Shown here: piece by piece, positions 46,220 to 56,030 of the stretch
Position numbering within the stretch: position 1 is the first letter of the stretch
How the letters are laid out: each line of letters starts with the position of its first letter
Source: Nostoc foliaceum FACHB-393
GTDB taxonomy: Bacteria; Cyanobacteriota; Cyanobacteriia; Cyanobacteriales; Nostocaceae
Direction of reading: 5' to 3'
Assembly (NCBI RefSeq): GCF_014698505.1
Contig: NZ_JACJTD010000006.1
Coordinates: 62,001-126,000 of the forward strand
Length of the DNA stretch: 64,000 bases
Program-made: the position numbers and the translations under genes
The notes under the pieces: model-generated
The model's input: only the letters and a program-made list of their open reading frames with translations
Database searches by the model: none
What the model was told of the DNA's origin: nothing

Positions 46220-47293
46220 TTACTTTTCTTGCTTGAGAAGGTCTTTTAAAGTAACACCCACTTGAGAACCCTTACCCTCAAAAATCGAACCGACTTTTCC
46301 ACTATTAAAGCGTCCCTGAACTTCAGTCAGTAAATCGCTAGGTAAAGGTACATAGCCCACTTCTGTAACTAGCTTTTGGTTTGCTGGAGCATAATTGAAA
46401 TCAACAAAAGCCTTGACTTCAGGACGAGTCGCCGCAGTTTTCTTAACGTAGATAAACTCTGGGCGCGAAAGCGGCTGATAAGTACCATCGCCGATGGTTT
46501 GTGGACTTGGCTGAACACAGCCCTTACCACCATCAATGCCAACCAGCTTTAACTTCTCTTTGTTGTTCTCATAATAGGCATAGCCAAAGAAGGCTATACC
46601 ACCTTGATCAGCGCTCACACCCTGTACCAGGGTGTTGTCATCTTCACTAGCAGTGAAATCCCCTCGGCTTTGCCCTTCTTTACCCACAACGGCTTGAGTG
46701 AAATAGTCGTAAGTACCAGAGTCAGTACCAGGGCCATACAAACCTATTTTCTGTGCAGGAAATTTCGGGTTAATTTGGTTCCATTGGGTAATTTTGCCTT
46801 GAGCCGCAGGTTCCCACATTTTCTTTAGTTCATCAACTTTGAGGCAAGCTGCAAAGTTGTTTTGGGGGTTAACCACTACAGATAGACCATCGTAAGCAAT
46901 TGGCAATTCAATGTACTCGATATTACCTTTTTTACATAGTTCCACTTCTTCCGGCTTAATGGGGCGGGAAGCATTAGAAATATCAGTTTCACCCGCACAG
47001 AATTTCTTGAAGCCGCCACCTGTACCAGAGGAAGCCACAGTAACTTGCACCCCAGGATTAGCCTTTTGAAACTCTTCTGCCATCGCCTCAGAAATAGGAT
47101 AGACGGTACTAGAACCATCAATCTGGACTTTTCCAGATAAATTTGATCCGGTTGCTGTGTTGGTGGCTGGGGTAGCGCCGCCATCAGCTGCTGGGCTAGA
47201 GTTGTTAGAAGCTTGATTATTATCGCCGCAAGAGCCAATACCAATTGCTAGAGCAACCAGGGGAGCAACCAACTGCACCTTTGAAGAGAACAT
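46220..47293 (-). CDS. pstS: Phosphate-binding lipoprotein PstS
   Basis: 357 residues. Signal peptide with a lipobox (GIGSC) near residue 23, then a Ser/Thr/Ala-rich linker and a periplasmic phosphate-binding domain: [18 protein letters not shown] and [18 protein letters not shown] hold phosphate ligands, [16 protein letters not shown] a third loop. Delivers phosphate to PstC/PstA. ATG at 47291-47293. A three-repeat Pho box lies 54-83 bases upstream, so induction by phosphate starvation through SphS/SphR (PhoR/PhoB-like) is expected. In some cyanobacteria the close paralogue is named sphX. Confidence 0.95.
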   Translation of the reverse strand: MFSSKVQLVAPLVALAIGIGSCGDNNQASNNSSPAADGGATPATNTATGSNLSGKVQIDGSSTVYPISEAMAEEFQKANPGVQVTVASSGTGGGFKKFCAGETDISNASRPIKPEEVELCKKGNIEYIELPIAYDGLSVVVNPQNNFAACLKVDELKKMWEPAAQGKITQWNQINPKFPAQKIGLYGPGTDSGTYDYFTQAVVGKEGQSRGDFTASEDDNTLVQGVSADQGGIAFFGYAYYENNKEKLKLVGIDGGKGCVQPSPQTIGDGTYQPLSRPEFIYVKKTAATRPEVKAFVDFNYAPANQKLVTEVGYVPLPSDLLTEVQGRFNSGKVGSIFEGKGSQVGVTLKDLLKQEK

Positions 47294-47771
47294 AAGGATC
47301 TTTATAAATGATGCTATGGATTAACAGTATGAACATTAGCACCCAAAAGTAAGACAAAGGTTAACAAACGGTTAAGTAAATGCTAATACATACTTATAAT
47401 TCCTAAAAATAAAGTTAGCAAAGGCACATATTAAGACGGATAAAGCCTTAAAATTATGATACAAATTATACCATTAATTAGTGTTGCACAAAGTAAAATA
47501 CAAATAATAATTTGGGTACGTTTTGAATATTTTTTTGAGATTGCACATTTTTAAATAAATTTACTGCTATAAATTATCAATTAACAAGCAGCTTTAAGGT
47601 AAGGTATTCCGCAGTAAGATTGAAACCCCTCCTTGCCATTTGGGTTCTGCATACCCCTACGGGGAAGGAAGCTAGCAGTATAAGCAAAGCTAAGGTGGGA
47701 GAGTTCATAGATTAATGTTTATACTGGTTCCTGTTGGTTTTTTCTTTTGCCTTTCCCTGGTTGTCTGATAA
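47294..47771. other. Divergent pstS/bioY intergenic region
   Basis: 478 bases holding the Pho box and a repeat-like stretch near 47620-47705 (CCCCTACGGGG hairpin, CTCCTTGCC...GGAAGGAAGC) of the type seen at 48410-48670. No gene recognised. Confidence 0.5.
47347..47376 (-). promoter_or_regulatory. Pho box (SphR/PhoB binding site) of pstS
   Basis: Read on the minus strand: CTTAACCG, three bases, GTTAACCT, three bases, TCTTACTT. This matches the cyanobacterial Pho box of three 8-base PyTTAAPyPy(T/A) direct repeats at 11-base spacing, the third repeat being weaker. It lies 54-83 bases before the pstS ATG. Confidence 0.8.
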
Positions 47772-48359
47772 ATGTTTGCTGCTTCCAATCAATTACTATG
47801 GTCTATGATTGGCTTACTCCTGACAATGGGTGGTACTTTCCTAGAAGCTTATGGCATCACCTTACCCTGGAGTTGGAGTAGGCACGGAATTCAGACTTTT
47901 TCTTTAGGTGTCACTTTTCAAATTGGTGCAGTGCTACTGGTAGGTTGCTTAGGGGGCAAAAATGCCGGTGCCCTGTCGCAAATTGCTTATTTAGTGATGG
48001 GTTTAACGTTATTACCAGTATTTGCCGATGGCGGCGGTATCGGTTATATCAAGTTATCTCAATTTGGCTATTTGCTAGGCTTTATTCCTGGAGCTTGGAT
48101 TTGTGGCTTGTTCGCTTTTAAAGCTAGACCTCGGCTGGAAACTCTCGCCTTTAGTTGCATCTGTGGCTTGTTAACTCTCCATCTATGCGGTATTACTTAT
48201 TTGATTATTAGCTATATTTTTCAGTGGAAAGGCACAGAAAATCTACCCTTGATGCAAACAATCCTCAGATATTCCTGGTTTGCACTACCAGGGCAACTAA
48301 CTGTGGTCTGTGCCGTTACTGTAATAGCATATGTATTGCGTCATTTAATGTTTTATTAA
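47772..48359 (+). CDS. bioY: BioY-like biotin transporter substrate component
   Basis: 195 residues with five or six hydrophobic helices. GKNAGALSQIAYLVMGLTLL and GGGIGYIKLSQFGYLLGFIP correspond to the conserved BioY core (GALS...YLxxG...PVF and G-P-x-G-Y-L-x-G-F). BioY is the membrane S-component that binds biotin and works with an energising ECF module or alone. ATG at 47772. lspA follows on the same strand after a repeat-filled gap. Family fairly sure; cyanobacterial proteins of this type are sometimes filed as DUF3120. Confidence 0.8.
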   Translation: MFAASNQLLWSMIGLLLTMGGTFLEAYGITLPWSWSRHGIQTFSLGVTFQIGAVLLVGCLGGKNAGALSQIAYLVMGLTLLPVFADGGGIGYIKLSQFGYLLGFIPGAWICGLFAFKARPRLETLAFSCICGLLTLHLCGITYLIISYIFQWKGTENLPLMQTILRYSWFALPGQLTVVCAVTVIAYVLRHLMFY

Positions 48360-48725
48360 TTTATTGTCTTTCGTCCTTTGTCATTTGTCAAAAGCTCATG
48401 ACCAATGAATGACCCTTACGCGTGACGCTCGTTTGCCTTCGGTGTCTCCCCTTGGGAAAGGAATTGCTAACGCTACGTTATCACCAGTAGCTCCTATGAG
48501 CGGCTGCGTTGGGTAGGCAATGCCCAACTTGTATCCCTCCTGGGAAGGAAGGCAAGCTACGCGCAACATCTCCCCTTGGGAGAAGGAACTGACGTGGTTT
48601 CCACACAACTTGCTACAACTTTAGGAGAGTTCCTAACGCAGTGGCTCGCCTTCTCCCAAAGGGAGGAATAGCAACTGTGCTGCCTCAATAATGACCAATG
48701 ACCAATGACCAATGACTAATTCACC
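48360..48725. repeat. Composite of interspersed and heptamer repeats
   Basis: The gap between bioY and lspA is largely repeats: TCTCCCCTTGGGAAAGGAAT and a second TCTCCCCTTGGGAGAAGG copy (decayed palindromic units near 48446-48600), then CTTCTCCCAAAGGGAGG, and a heptamer array AATGACC x3-4 at 48690-48720. No protein gene recognised. Confidence 0.6.
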
Positions 48726-49202
48726 ATGCGTTTAAAAAATCGCCTTTTCTGGATCGCTGCCTTCATAGCTTTTTTCTTAGACCAAATAACAAAATACTGG
48801 GTGGTGCAAACCTTTAGCTTAGGGCAGACACTACCACTCTTACCTGGGATATTTCACTTCACCTATGTCACTAACACTGGTGCTGCTTTTAGTTTGTTAA
48901 GTGGGAAAGTAGAGTGGTTGCGATGGCTATCTTTAGGAGTGAGTTTAGTATTGATAGCGTTGGCCTTGTTTGGCCCAACGTTAAACTTATGGGATCAGTT
49001 GGGCTATGGCTTGATTTTAGGTGGAGCTATGGGCAACGGTATTGATCGCTTTGTTTTAGGCTACGTCGTTGATTTTCTTGATTTTCGCCTGATTAACTTT
49101 GCTGTATTTAATGTGGCTGACTCATTTATCAGTATCGGTATTGTTTGCCTGTTAATTGCTTCCTTGCAAAAAACACCAACTTCAACTGGCAGGTCGCATT
49201 AA
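48726..49202 (+). CDS. lspA: Lipoprotein signal peptidase (signal peptidase II)
   Basis: 158 residues, four membrane helices. Cuts the signal peptide before the lipidated Cys of prolipoproteins such as the PstS seen in this window. The two catalytic Asp motifs are intact: GNGIDRFVLGYVVDFLDFR and FAVFNVADSFISIG. ATG at 48726, directly after a heptamer repeat. A clear terminator follows at 49211-49244. Confidence 0.97.
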   Translation: MRLKNRLFWIAAFIAFFLDQITKYWVVQTFSLGQTLPLLPGIFHFTYVTNTGAAFSLLSGKVEWLRWLSLGVSLVLIALALFGPTLNLWDQLGYGLILGGAMGNGIDRFVLGYVVDFLDFRLINFAVFNVADSFISIGIVCLLIASLQKTPTSTGRSH

Positions 49203-49210
49203 ACTATTAA

Positions 49211-49244
49211 GCCTGGGATTAATCATCCCAGGCTATCGATTTTT
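49211..49244 (+). terminator. Intrinsic terminator of lspA
   Basis: GCCTGGGAT pairs with ATCCCAGGC (49211-49233, nine pairs, five-base loop), followed within eight bases by TTTTT. It lies eight bases past the lspA stop. Confidence 0.75.
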
Positions 49245-49404
49245 GAAATCCTTGCTCAGTCTTATATGCGAGGACTTAATTTATTGGTTTTAGCGATTTT
49301 GATTTTTCATCTTATACCAGTTCACATAACTGGTGTAAGAAGTCAAGATGCACTGACAATCGCTGAAGACAAACTAGTATTCAGATTATGCCCCAGCTTT
49401 TAAT

Positions 49405-50061
49405 TTAATTACCTGGGGTAGGAGTGTTTGGCGAACTAGAGCCTGGAATTGTACTCGGAGAACTCATACCTGGTTCGGTAGTGCTGCCAGGAGTACCAGA
49501 CTCAGGTGAAGTTGAGCTTCCTGGTTCGGTAGTGCTACCAGGAGTACCAGGTTCATTTGGGGTGACGGTTCCTGGTGCTGGAGTTAAGTTGCTAGGAGTG
49601 CCAGGTTCAGTTGGGGTGATGGTTCCTGGTGCTGTTGTGCTACCAGGAGTGCCAGGTTCAGTTGGAGTGACGGTTCCTGGTGCTGGAGTTAAATTGCTAG
49701 GAGTGCCAGGTTCAGTTGGGGTGATGGTTCCTGGTGCTGTTGTGCTATCAGGAGTGGTGGTGCTATCAGGAGTTGTGCTATCGGGCGTGGTGATGCTATC
49801 AGGCGTGGTTTCTGCCGGAACTGTAGTGCTACCAGGAGCGCTAGGGGTGACTGCTGTGCCACCGGAACAACGGGAGTTGAGTGGAAAATACTCGCACAGA
49901 ATTTTCATTCCTTCTGGCGACATCTTGATTTCCGTTGGTGCACTAGTAGAGTCGCTACTGGATTGGGCTATGGGGGATTTACTGGATTCGGCTACGGCAA
50001 TATTAGTGGTGAATGCCAAAGATAAAGCCGCACCAATCAGAGTCAGAGATTTTCCCATCAT
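49405..50061 (-). CDS. Secreted Thr/Pro/Gly-rich repeat protein
   Basis: 218 residues. Signal peptide (MMGKSLTLIGAALSLAFTTN, cut near AVAES), a short domain with SPEGMKILCEYFPLNSRC (two Cys that could form a disulfide), then a tail of APGTITPTEPGTPS-type repeats. At DNA level a 120-base unit is duplicated (about 49570-49740). ATG at 50059-50061 (or the next codon). The opposite strand is also open for 214 codons, a by-product of the repeats; the signal peptide supports the minus-strand frame. The SPEGMKxLCExFPLNSRC core occurs in other cyanobacterial small secreted proteins; function unknown. Confidence 0.75.
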   Translation of the reverse strand: MMGKSLTLIGAALSLAFTTNIAVAESSKSPIAQSSSDSTSAPTEIKMSPEGMKILCEYFPLNSRCSGGTAVTPSAPGSTTVPAETTPDSITTPDSTTPDSTTTPDSTTAPGTITPTEPGTPSNLTPAPGTVTPTEPGTPGSTTAPGTITPTEPGTPSNLTPAPGTVTPNEPGTPGSTTEPGSSTSPESGTPGSTTEPGMSSPSTIPGSSSPNTPTPGN

Positions 50062-50489
50062 TCTGTAATTAACCTAAACGGAACACTCGGCCCATTAAAA
50101 CAGACAATAAGATTTAGAAAATCTTCCTAAATGAATATATTTAGGTTTGTTTCAAAATATATGGATATGTAAAATTGGTAAAAATTAAATCTGCTGTCTC
50201 CCGAAAACTAGTGTTTATAAATACAACAATAAAAGTAATGACTGTAGTTATATAACTAGTAATATATATCAGATAAGCCTTTGAGAATGGAGAAAAAAAT
50301 GTGCATCTGTAAATAAGTTACAAAAATAACAAACTAATTCTGGACTTAAGCTGGTTGCAAGTATAAATTAGCTCAAAAAGTACCGTATAAAAAATTTATG
50401 CTTTGGCTTATGAGTAAAATGATGAAAGACTAACATCTAAAATTGTAATTCGCCCGATTCTTCACTAAAAACTGTGATGTGAATAGCCG
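50062..50489. other. AT-rich divergent intergenic region
   Basis: 428 bases between the divergent secreted-protein and PBP genes. No RNA or coding frame recognised; promoters expected. Confidence 0.5.
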
Positions 50490-52760
50490 ATGAGTTTTCC
50501 CCAACCCCCTCAAAAGCCACAAACGTTACTTGGTCAACTGACTCAAGCAGTACATACTATTCAAGCTAGGGTCGATTTTTCTAAATTGGCGCTCAAGCCT
50601 AATGCCAAAGTACCGGAACTCTGGGTGCAGGATGCGGGGGCGGATAAGGCAGAGGTATATCCACTGTTGGGCGATCGCTATATTCTAGGTCGTAGCTCCA
50701 AATCCAGCGATATCGTCATCCGTAACCCTGTTGTCAGCCAAATTCACCTATCGCTATCGCGGAATTCTACTCAGCGCACACCAGTTTTCGTCATCAAAGA
50801 CGAAAACTCTACCAATGGCATTTATCGGGGCAAGCGTCGTGTTAATTCCCTGGAACTGCGTCACGGCGATATTCTTACTCTGGGTCCCCCAGAACTCGCC
50901 GCTTCTGTGCGGTTGCAATACGTCGATCCACCAGCTTGGTATGTCAAAGCTGCCAGTTGGACAGCTTATGGTGTTGGCGGTGTTAGTGCCCTGTTAGCGT
51001 TAGTGATTGGCGTAGAATGGCTAAAATTTCAAGTTAAACCCCTACCTACAGCTACACGCGCTCCAGTAGTTGTTTACGCCCGTGATGGAGCCACTCCCCT
51101 AAGAGAGCCTCGGACTACCTCTCATGTAGACATGAAGCGATTAGAGGAATTTGGCCCTTATTTACCTTCTGCGGTAGTGGCTTCAGAAGATAGTCGTTAC
51201 TACTGGCACTTTGGGGTTGACCCTCTGGGGATTTTACGAGCCGTGTTGATCAATAGCCGCAGCGGAGATGTGCAACAAGGAGCCAGCACTGTTACCCAGC
51301 AAGTTGCCCGCAGTTTGTTCCGCGAGTATGTAGGAAGACAGGATACCCTTGGACGCAAATTGCGAGAGGCAATTGTCGCTTTGAAGCTCGAAACCTTTTA
51401 CAGCAAAGATGAAATTTTGCTGATGTACTTAAATCGGGTTTTTTTGGGGGGAGATACCTCTGGCTTTGAGGATGCAGCCCGTTATTACTTTGAGAAGTCG
51501 GCTAAAGAATTAACTTTGGCAGAAGCAGCAACTTTGGTAGGAATTTTACCTGCTCCCAACGCTTTCGATTTCTGTGGGGATGGGCCAAATAAGCTAGAAG
51601 CAGCTGAATACCGGAATCGCGTGATTAAGCGGTTGCTGGAGATGGGCAAAATTAAACCTGAAGATGCGAACCGAGCTAGACGCTCCACTGTTCAAGTTAG
51701 TCCTAAAGTCTGTGAACAGCAAGCTAAGACGATCGCTCCTTATTTTTACAGTTACGTCTTCTCTGAGCTTGAATCAATCTTGGGGGAGGGAGCCGCAAGA
51801 GAAGGAAATTATATCATTGAAACAAAGCTTGATCCAGCGATACAGAGTCAAGCAGAAGCAGCATTAAATAATTCGGTGAACAACTCTGGTAGAACTTTTA
51901 ATTTTTCTCAAGGGGCTGTAGTCACTCTTGACTCTAGTACAGGCAGTATCCTGGCAATGGTGGGCGGGACTGATTACAGGAAAAGTCAGTTCAATCGTGC
52001 TGTTCAAGCCAAAAGACAACCAGGTTCCACCTTCAAAATTTTTGCTTACACTGCTGCTATTCAACAGGGAATTCCAGAATCAAAAAGTTATTCTTGCGCC
52101 GCTTTACCTTGGCAAGGCTTTACTTATAAACCCTGTCGTGCTGGTGCTGGCGCTAGTTTAGATATTGCCACCGGGCTGGCTCTTTCAGAAAATCCCATCG
52201 CCCTGCGAGTTGCCAGAGAAGTCGGGCTGAATAGAGTCGTGGCAATGGCGCAGCGTTTGGGAATAAAATCAACCCTTGATCCAGTTCCTGGTTTAGTATT
52301 AGGTCAAAGTGTGGTCAATGTTTTGGAAATGACTGGTGCTTTTGGCGCTATTGGCAATCGTGGTGTGTGGAATCCTCCCCATGCGATTAACCGAATTTTA
52401 GACAGTGGTGATTGCCGCGATCGCGATGATATCAAAACCTGCCGTGTAATCTACTCCTTCGACCAAGATCCAGATGCCAACAAACGAGTGCTGGCAAATA
52501 GTGTAGCCGATGAGATGACTAGTTTGATGCGTGGCGTAGTCACAAGAGGTACTGGTCGTAGTGCTGCAATTGGACTGGGGGAAGCTGGAAAAACAGGCAC
52601 GACTGATAAAAACGTTGACTTATGGTTCATAGGTTTTATCCCCGGTCGGCGGCTTGTGACTGGTGTTTGGCTGGGAAACGACAATAATTCCCCTACATCT
52701 GGTAGCAGCGCTCAAGCAGCTCAGTTGTGGGGAAATTATATGCGGAGAATTACAAGGTAA
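50490..52760 (+). CDS. Class A penicillin-binding protein with N-terminal FHA domain
   Basis: 756 residues. Residues about 55-150 are an FHA phosphothreonine-binding domain (ILGRSSKSSDIVIRNPVVSQ, DENSTNGIYRGKR), followed by a membrane helix (about 157-175), a GT51 glycosyltransferase (catalytic Glu233 in VASEDSRYYWHFGVDP; GASTVTQQVARSLF), and a transpeptidase with Ser513 in PGSTFKIF, a SEN motif and Lys701 in GKTGTTD. It polymerises and cross-links peptidoglycan. The FHA domain is cytoplasmic and suggests control by a Ser/Thr kinase, which is known as a cyanobacterial arrangement. ATG at 50490. Confidence 0.95.
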   Translation: MSFPQPPQKPQTLLGQLTQAVHTIQARVDFSKLALKPNAKVPELWVQDAGADKAEVYPLLGDRYILGRSSKSSDIVIRNPVVSQIHLSLSRNSTQRTPVFVIKDENSTNGIYRGKRRVNSLELRHGDILTLGPPELAASVRLQYVDPPAWYVKAASWTAYGVGGVSALLALVIGVEWLKFQVKPLPTATRAPVVVYARDGATPLREPRTTSHVDMKRLEEFGPYLPSAVVASEDSRYYWHFGVDPLGILRAVLINSRSGDVQQGASTVTQQVARSLFREYVGRQDTLGRKLREAIVALKLETFYSKDEILLMYLNRVFLGGDTSGFEDAARYYFEKSAKELTLAEAATLVGILPAPNAFDFCGDGPNKLEAAEYRNRVIKRLLEMGKIKPEDANRARRSTVQVSPKVCEQQAKTIAPYFYSYVFSELESILGEGAAREGNYIIETKLDPAIQSQAEAALNNSVNNSGRTFNFSQGAVVTLDSSTGSILAMVGGTDYRKSQFNRAVQAKRQPGSTFKIFAYTAAIQQGIPESKSYSCAALPWQGFTYKPCRAGAGASLDIATGLALSENPIALRVAREVGLNRVVAMAQRLGIKSTLDPVPGLVLGQSVVNVLEMTGAFGAIGNRGVWNPPHAINRILDSGDCRDRDDIKTCRVIYSFDQDPDANKRVLANSVADEMTSLMRGVVTRGTGRSAAIGLGEAGKTGTTDKNVDLWFIGFIPGRRLVTGVWLGNDNNSPTSGSSAQAAQLWGNYMRRITR

Positions 52761-52761
52761 A

Positions 52762-52787
52762 TTGGGGACTGGGGACTGGGGACTAGG
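52762..52787. repeat. Heptamer tandem repeat (GGGGACT type)
   Basis: Three and a half copies of the seven-base unit GGGGACT just past the PBP stop, a well-known cyanobacterial STRR type. Confidence 0.75.
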
Positions 52788-52887
52788 AAAAGGCAAAAGG
52801 TTACAGGGTGGGCAGAATTCACGTTTGCTAACTTATCTCTTCCCAATTTCCACCAATCCCCAATTCCTAGTCTCCAGTCCCCAATTA

Positions 52888-54318
52888 CTATTGATATCCC
52901 CGCCAAGGAATAACTTCCAGCGTACCGCTAGGCTTAAATATCACTTGGAAGTGGGCAAGAGGTTCTTTATCGTTGGGAGCTGCGACGTTGGAACCGTATA
53001 TAGCGTTGAACATTTTAGGAAGGGGTGTTTCTCGGAAATAGTCAAAGGCGACTTGGTTGAGTGGTTCATAGTCAGCAATTACTCCTTCTTTGTTGACTGC
53101 CACCCGATATTTCAAATCTCGCGTAAAGGTGGGAGTACCACTCCAGGTTTGGCGAACTGTACTATAAAGCTTTTGGTTTAAACCTTTGACTATATTAGAG
53201 TCAGTAATTTTTGTGCCGACAACCTCTGGTGTTCTAGCATATCCTCGCCAAGGGCTAACTTCTAACACACCTTTTGTAGTAAACACTACTCGAAATTGGG
53301 CGATCGGTTCATTGGAAATGGGAGCGCGGTTAGCTGGATTGTAAAGTACGTTAGGCAGAGGAGTTTGTCCCACTCCTAGATTTGCTTCTTTATTCAGCGC
53401 TTTATAACCAACGATCGCTCCATCCGCAGCTACACCCAGACGATAGATCAAATCCTGTTGCAATCCTGAGCGATTAGTCCAAGCTGGATGAACCTGGTTG
53501 TAAACTTGACGATTCAATGCACGTAACTGGGATGGATCAGTAATTTCTGGAACTGTATTTAAAAGTGCTTCTAAATCTTTAACTGTCGGCTTTGTATTAG
53601 CTGTGGGCGTTGGTGTCGGGGTTACAGCTGCGAAGGGAGTTGCAGCAGCTGATGCTGGAGGAGTGATATTGTTTGTTGTAGAGCTAGTTTGCTCATCTGG
53701 TTTAGGCTGCGGTGGACGCATTTGAGGAGGCGGAATCAAGTTAAAGGCGATCGCTGCTACTGCTAAACTTGACACACCCACAGCAGCAGGTACAGCCTGC
53801 CTGATTAAAGCCTGACTAGCACCGCCATAGCGTCTGGTAACTGGTTGTAGTTCTAGAGAAAGTTCAGGTAAAGTTTGGCTATCAGCAAAAAACTGATCCA
53901 CTGCTTCCACTAAATCAAACAACTGTACCGTATTCAAATCTATTTCAATAGGCGGCCGTTTGGAATTGTTAGACTGATCAAACCCTTCTGGAGAGCCTTC
54001 TGAATGTATAATCAACCTGTGTCGGTTGCTGTCAATTTTCTGAAACTCTACTAGCTCCGATTCCTGGTTGTGTGCTTGCGGATTGGGTACACTACTTAAA
54101 AATTCTTGGGCATAGCCACTAACAGCCCTCACCAAACTTTCAAAAAATTCCCGCCCTCCCGTTAGCGGCTGATTGTAACCAGATAAATAACATTCTGCAT
54201 TTACCAATATTGATAATTCCGGGCGCATTTCCTGGAAGTGTGCAGCCCTAGTGACATCACTTAACCCTTCTAAAAGCAGTGTACAATTAGGCAAACTGTA
54301 CTTACGTTGAATATTCAT
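52888..54318 (-). CDS. DUF4335 family protein
   Basis: 476 residues. The N-terminal half (NIQRKYSLPNCTLLLEGLSD and GQ-rich following) matches the cyanobacterial DUF4335 family; a hydrophobic segment (about 187-205, VGVSSLAVAAIAFNLIPPP) and a Pro/Thr linker lead to two copies of a ~90-residue repeat ending ...LEVSPWRGY and ...LEVIPWRGY. Function unknown. It is paired with DUF3038 through a four-base overlap (ATGA), an arrangement conserved in cyanobacteria. ATG at 54316-54318. Confidence 0.85.
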   Translation of the reverse strand: MNIQRKYSLPNCTLLLEGLSDVTRAAHFQEMRPELSILVNAECYLSGYNQPLTGGREFFESLVRAVSGYAQEFLSSVPNPQAHNQESELVEFQKIDSNRHRLIIHSEGSPEGFDQSNNSKRPPIEIDLNTVQLFDLVEAVDQFFADSQTLPELSLELQPVTRRYGGASQALIRQAVPAAVGVSSLAVAAIAFNLIPPPQMRPPQPKPDEQTSSTTNNITPPASAAATPFAAVTPTPTPTANTKPTVKDLEALLNTVPEITDPSQLRALNRQVYNQVHPAWTNRSGLQQDLIYRLGVAADGAIVGYKALNKEANLGVGQTPLPNVLYNPANRAPISNEPIAQFRVVFTTKGVLEVSPWRGYARTPEVVGTKITDSNIVKGLNQKLYSTVRQTWSGTPTFTRDLKYRVAVNKEGVIADYEPLNQVAFDYFRETPLPKMFNAIYGSNVAAPNDKEPLAHFQVIFKPSGTLEVIPWRGYQ

Positions 54319-54941
54319 TCCACTTCACCGTCAAAAAGACTAATCCAGAATCGCTGCATTCCAGCTGTACCAGTACAAAATAGTAATTGTCCTAACAAAT
54401 TTATAGCTAGCTCATCTAATTTTTCATCAGAACTTAATGCGAGTACACCAGAACGTCGAGCATTCATCCGGCTCTTAAAATGCGCTCTAAACCGCTCTAA
54501 GTAATTAGATAGGCGCAAATTCTGTTCCAATGGAATCTGCTTTTCTTCCATTTGTTGACATATCATTAGTAACTGGCGAATTACAACAGTTAAACGCCGC
54601 GCTATATAGCAAGCAATGACCACCAAAGCTTTTGCTTCCATGATAGTTAAGGGACGGCGCATGTGCGCTCTCCGTAGTGGATTAGAGCTACGCATCCGCC
54701 ATAAATTCACCCTGTCTTTAACAATTCCTTTTAGATCCAACTCTTGAGCAAAAGACAGGATTGCTTCCGAACCACCAAGCTCTAAAGCTTCAATTGCCAA
54801 TAAAATTAAGTCAATTTGCAGCCTGGTTCTCCGAGGACACGTCTTGGAAGCGATCGCAGGATCTGGTAAAGTGTCCAGAATCATCGGCAGTGACTCTTGG
54901 GCTGCACTGTTGAACGGCGTTAAACTTGCTGAGACATTCAT
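54315..54941 (-). CDS. DUF3038 family protein
   Basis: 208 residues, mostly helical and soluble. Recognisable parts are RTRLQIDLILLAIEALELGG, NLWRMRSSNPLRR and RPLTIMEAKALVVIAC. Found only in cyanobacteria next to DUF4335, so the two products probably act together; no activity is known. ATG at 54939-54941; its stop overlaps the next start. Confidence 0.88.
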   Translation of the reverse strand: MNVSASLTPFNSAAQESLPMILDTLPDPAIASKTCPRRTRLQIDLILLAIEALELGGSEAILSFAQELDLKGIVKDRVNLWRMRSSNPLRRAHMRRPLTIMEAKALVVIACYIARRLTVVIRQLLMICQQMEEKQIPLEQNLRLSNYLERFRAHFKSRMNARRSGVLALSSDEKLDELAINLLGQLLFCTGTAGMQRFWISLFDGEVE

Positions 54942-55393
54942 TCTATAAATACCTTGTGCGGTTCCAACAGACTAGGTAAAACAAATTTAAGATTCGGTAG
55001 CCAAACAAGAACATTAGACTTGTAGTAGTAGCATAACTACCTGATATATATTACTTAACTCTTTCTACTCAAAGTTTTCCCTATATTGAAATCAAAGTTT
55101 TAAAACATAAGTTAATTGACCCCATTTATTTAGTGCAATATCTTTTCTAGCTTGGTTTAGATTCTAATTATCGTCAATAAAGGACGAAGCCTCAGCCTCG
55201 ACCCCCAGCGTATGACATTATAGTGTACGATTTTTCAGGTATCTGAAAATTGGAGACTAAGGAATAAAGGCTGAGAGCTAGAGACTCAGTACTGATGACT
55301 CGGTACTATAGTTATGAATTTAAATTAATAATTCCTCACTCTTCACTCCTAGCTTTCCCTACTCCCCACTCCCTACTCCCCATCCCCTGTTTT
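54942..55393. other. Intergenic region before apt
   Basis: 450 bases, AT-rich, ending in short C-rich repeats (CCCCACTCCCTACTCCCCAT) immediately before the apt start. No gene recognised. Confidence 0.5.
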
Positions 55394-55912
55394 ATGGATT
55401 TGAAGTCTCTCGTTCGTGACATCCCAGATTTCCCCAAACCCGGAATTTTATTTCGGGATATTACTACGCTGCTGCGCGATCCAGAGGGACTGCGCTACAC
55501 TATTGACTTTTTAACACAAAAATGCAATGAAGCTGAAATAAGGGCAGATTATGTCATTGGGATGGAGTCGAGGGGATTTATTTTTGGCTCACCTCTGGCT
55601 TATCAATTAGGAGCTGGTTTTATTCCCGTTCGCAAAAAAGGTAAGTTACCAGCAGCTGTTCACTCAATTGAATATGAACTAGAGTATGGTACAGACTGCC
55701 TGGAAGTACACCAAGACGCTTTACACCAAGGTAGCCGAGTTTTGATTGTGGACGATTTGATTGCCACGGGCGGAACTGCGAGTGCGACAGCAAAGTTGGT
55801 GCAAAAGATTGGCTGCGAACTAGTAGGGTTTGGGTTTATTATCGAGCTACGGGATTTACAAGGACGGACATATTTGCCGGACGTGCCAATTATCTCCCTA
55901 ATTGAATATTAG
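55394..55912 (+). CDS. apt: Adenine phosphoribosyltransferase
   Basis: Converts adenine and PRPP to AMP in purine salvage. 172 residues from the ATG at 55394 ([20 protein letters not shown]); the frame extends 33 codons further up, but that stretch is repeat-derived. [16 protein letters not shown] and the PRPP loop [14 protein letters not shown] are diagnostic. Cytoplasmic dimer. Followed by heptamer repeats and an ABC permease gene. Confidence 0.96.
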   Translation: MDLKSLVRDIPDFPKPGILFRDITTLLRDPEGLRYTIDFLTQKCNEAEIRADYVIGMESRGFIFGSPLAYQLGAGFIPVRKKGKLPAAVHSIEYELEYGTDCLEVHQDALHQGSRVLIVDDLIATGGTASATAKLVQKIGCELVGFGFIIELRDLQGRTYLPDVPIISLIEY

Positions 55913-56030
55913 TCATGGGTCATTAGTCATTGGTTATTAGTCACCAGACAAAGGACAAGTGGCAAAAGACAACTGACATAGACGCTCAAAGGGCGGCTTC
56001 CCGTAGGGTAGGAAAAAGGACAAAGGACAA

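Noticed and set aside
49424-50068. Plus-strand 214-codon frame opposite the secreted protein
   Set aside because: Arises from the repeats; the minus-strand frame has a signal peptide and Cys-containing domain.
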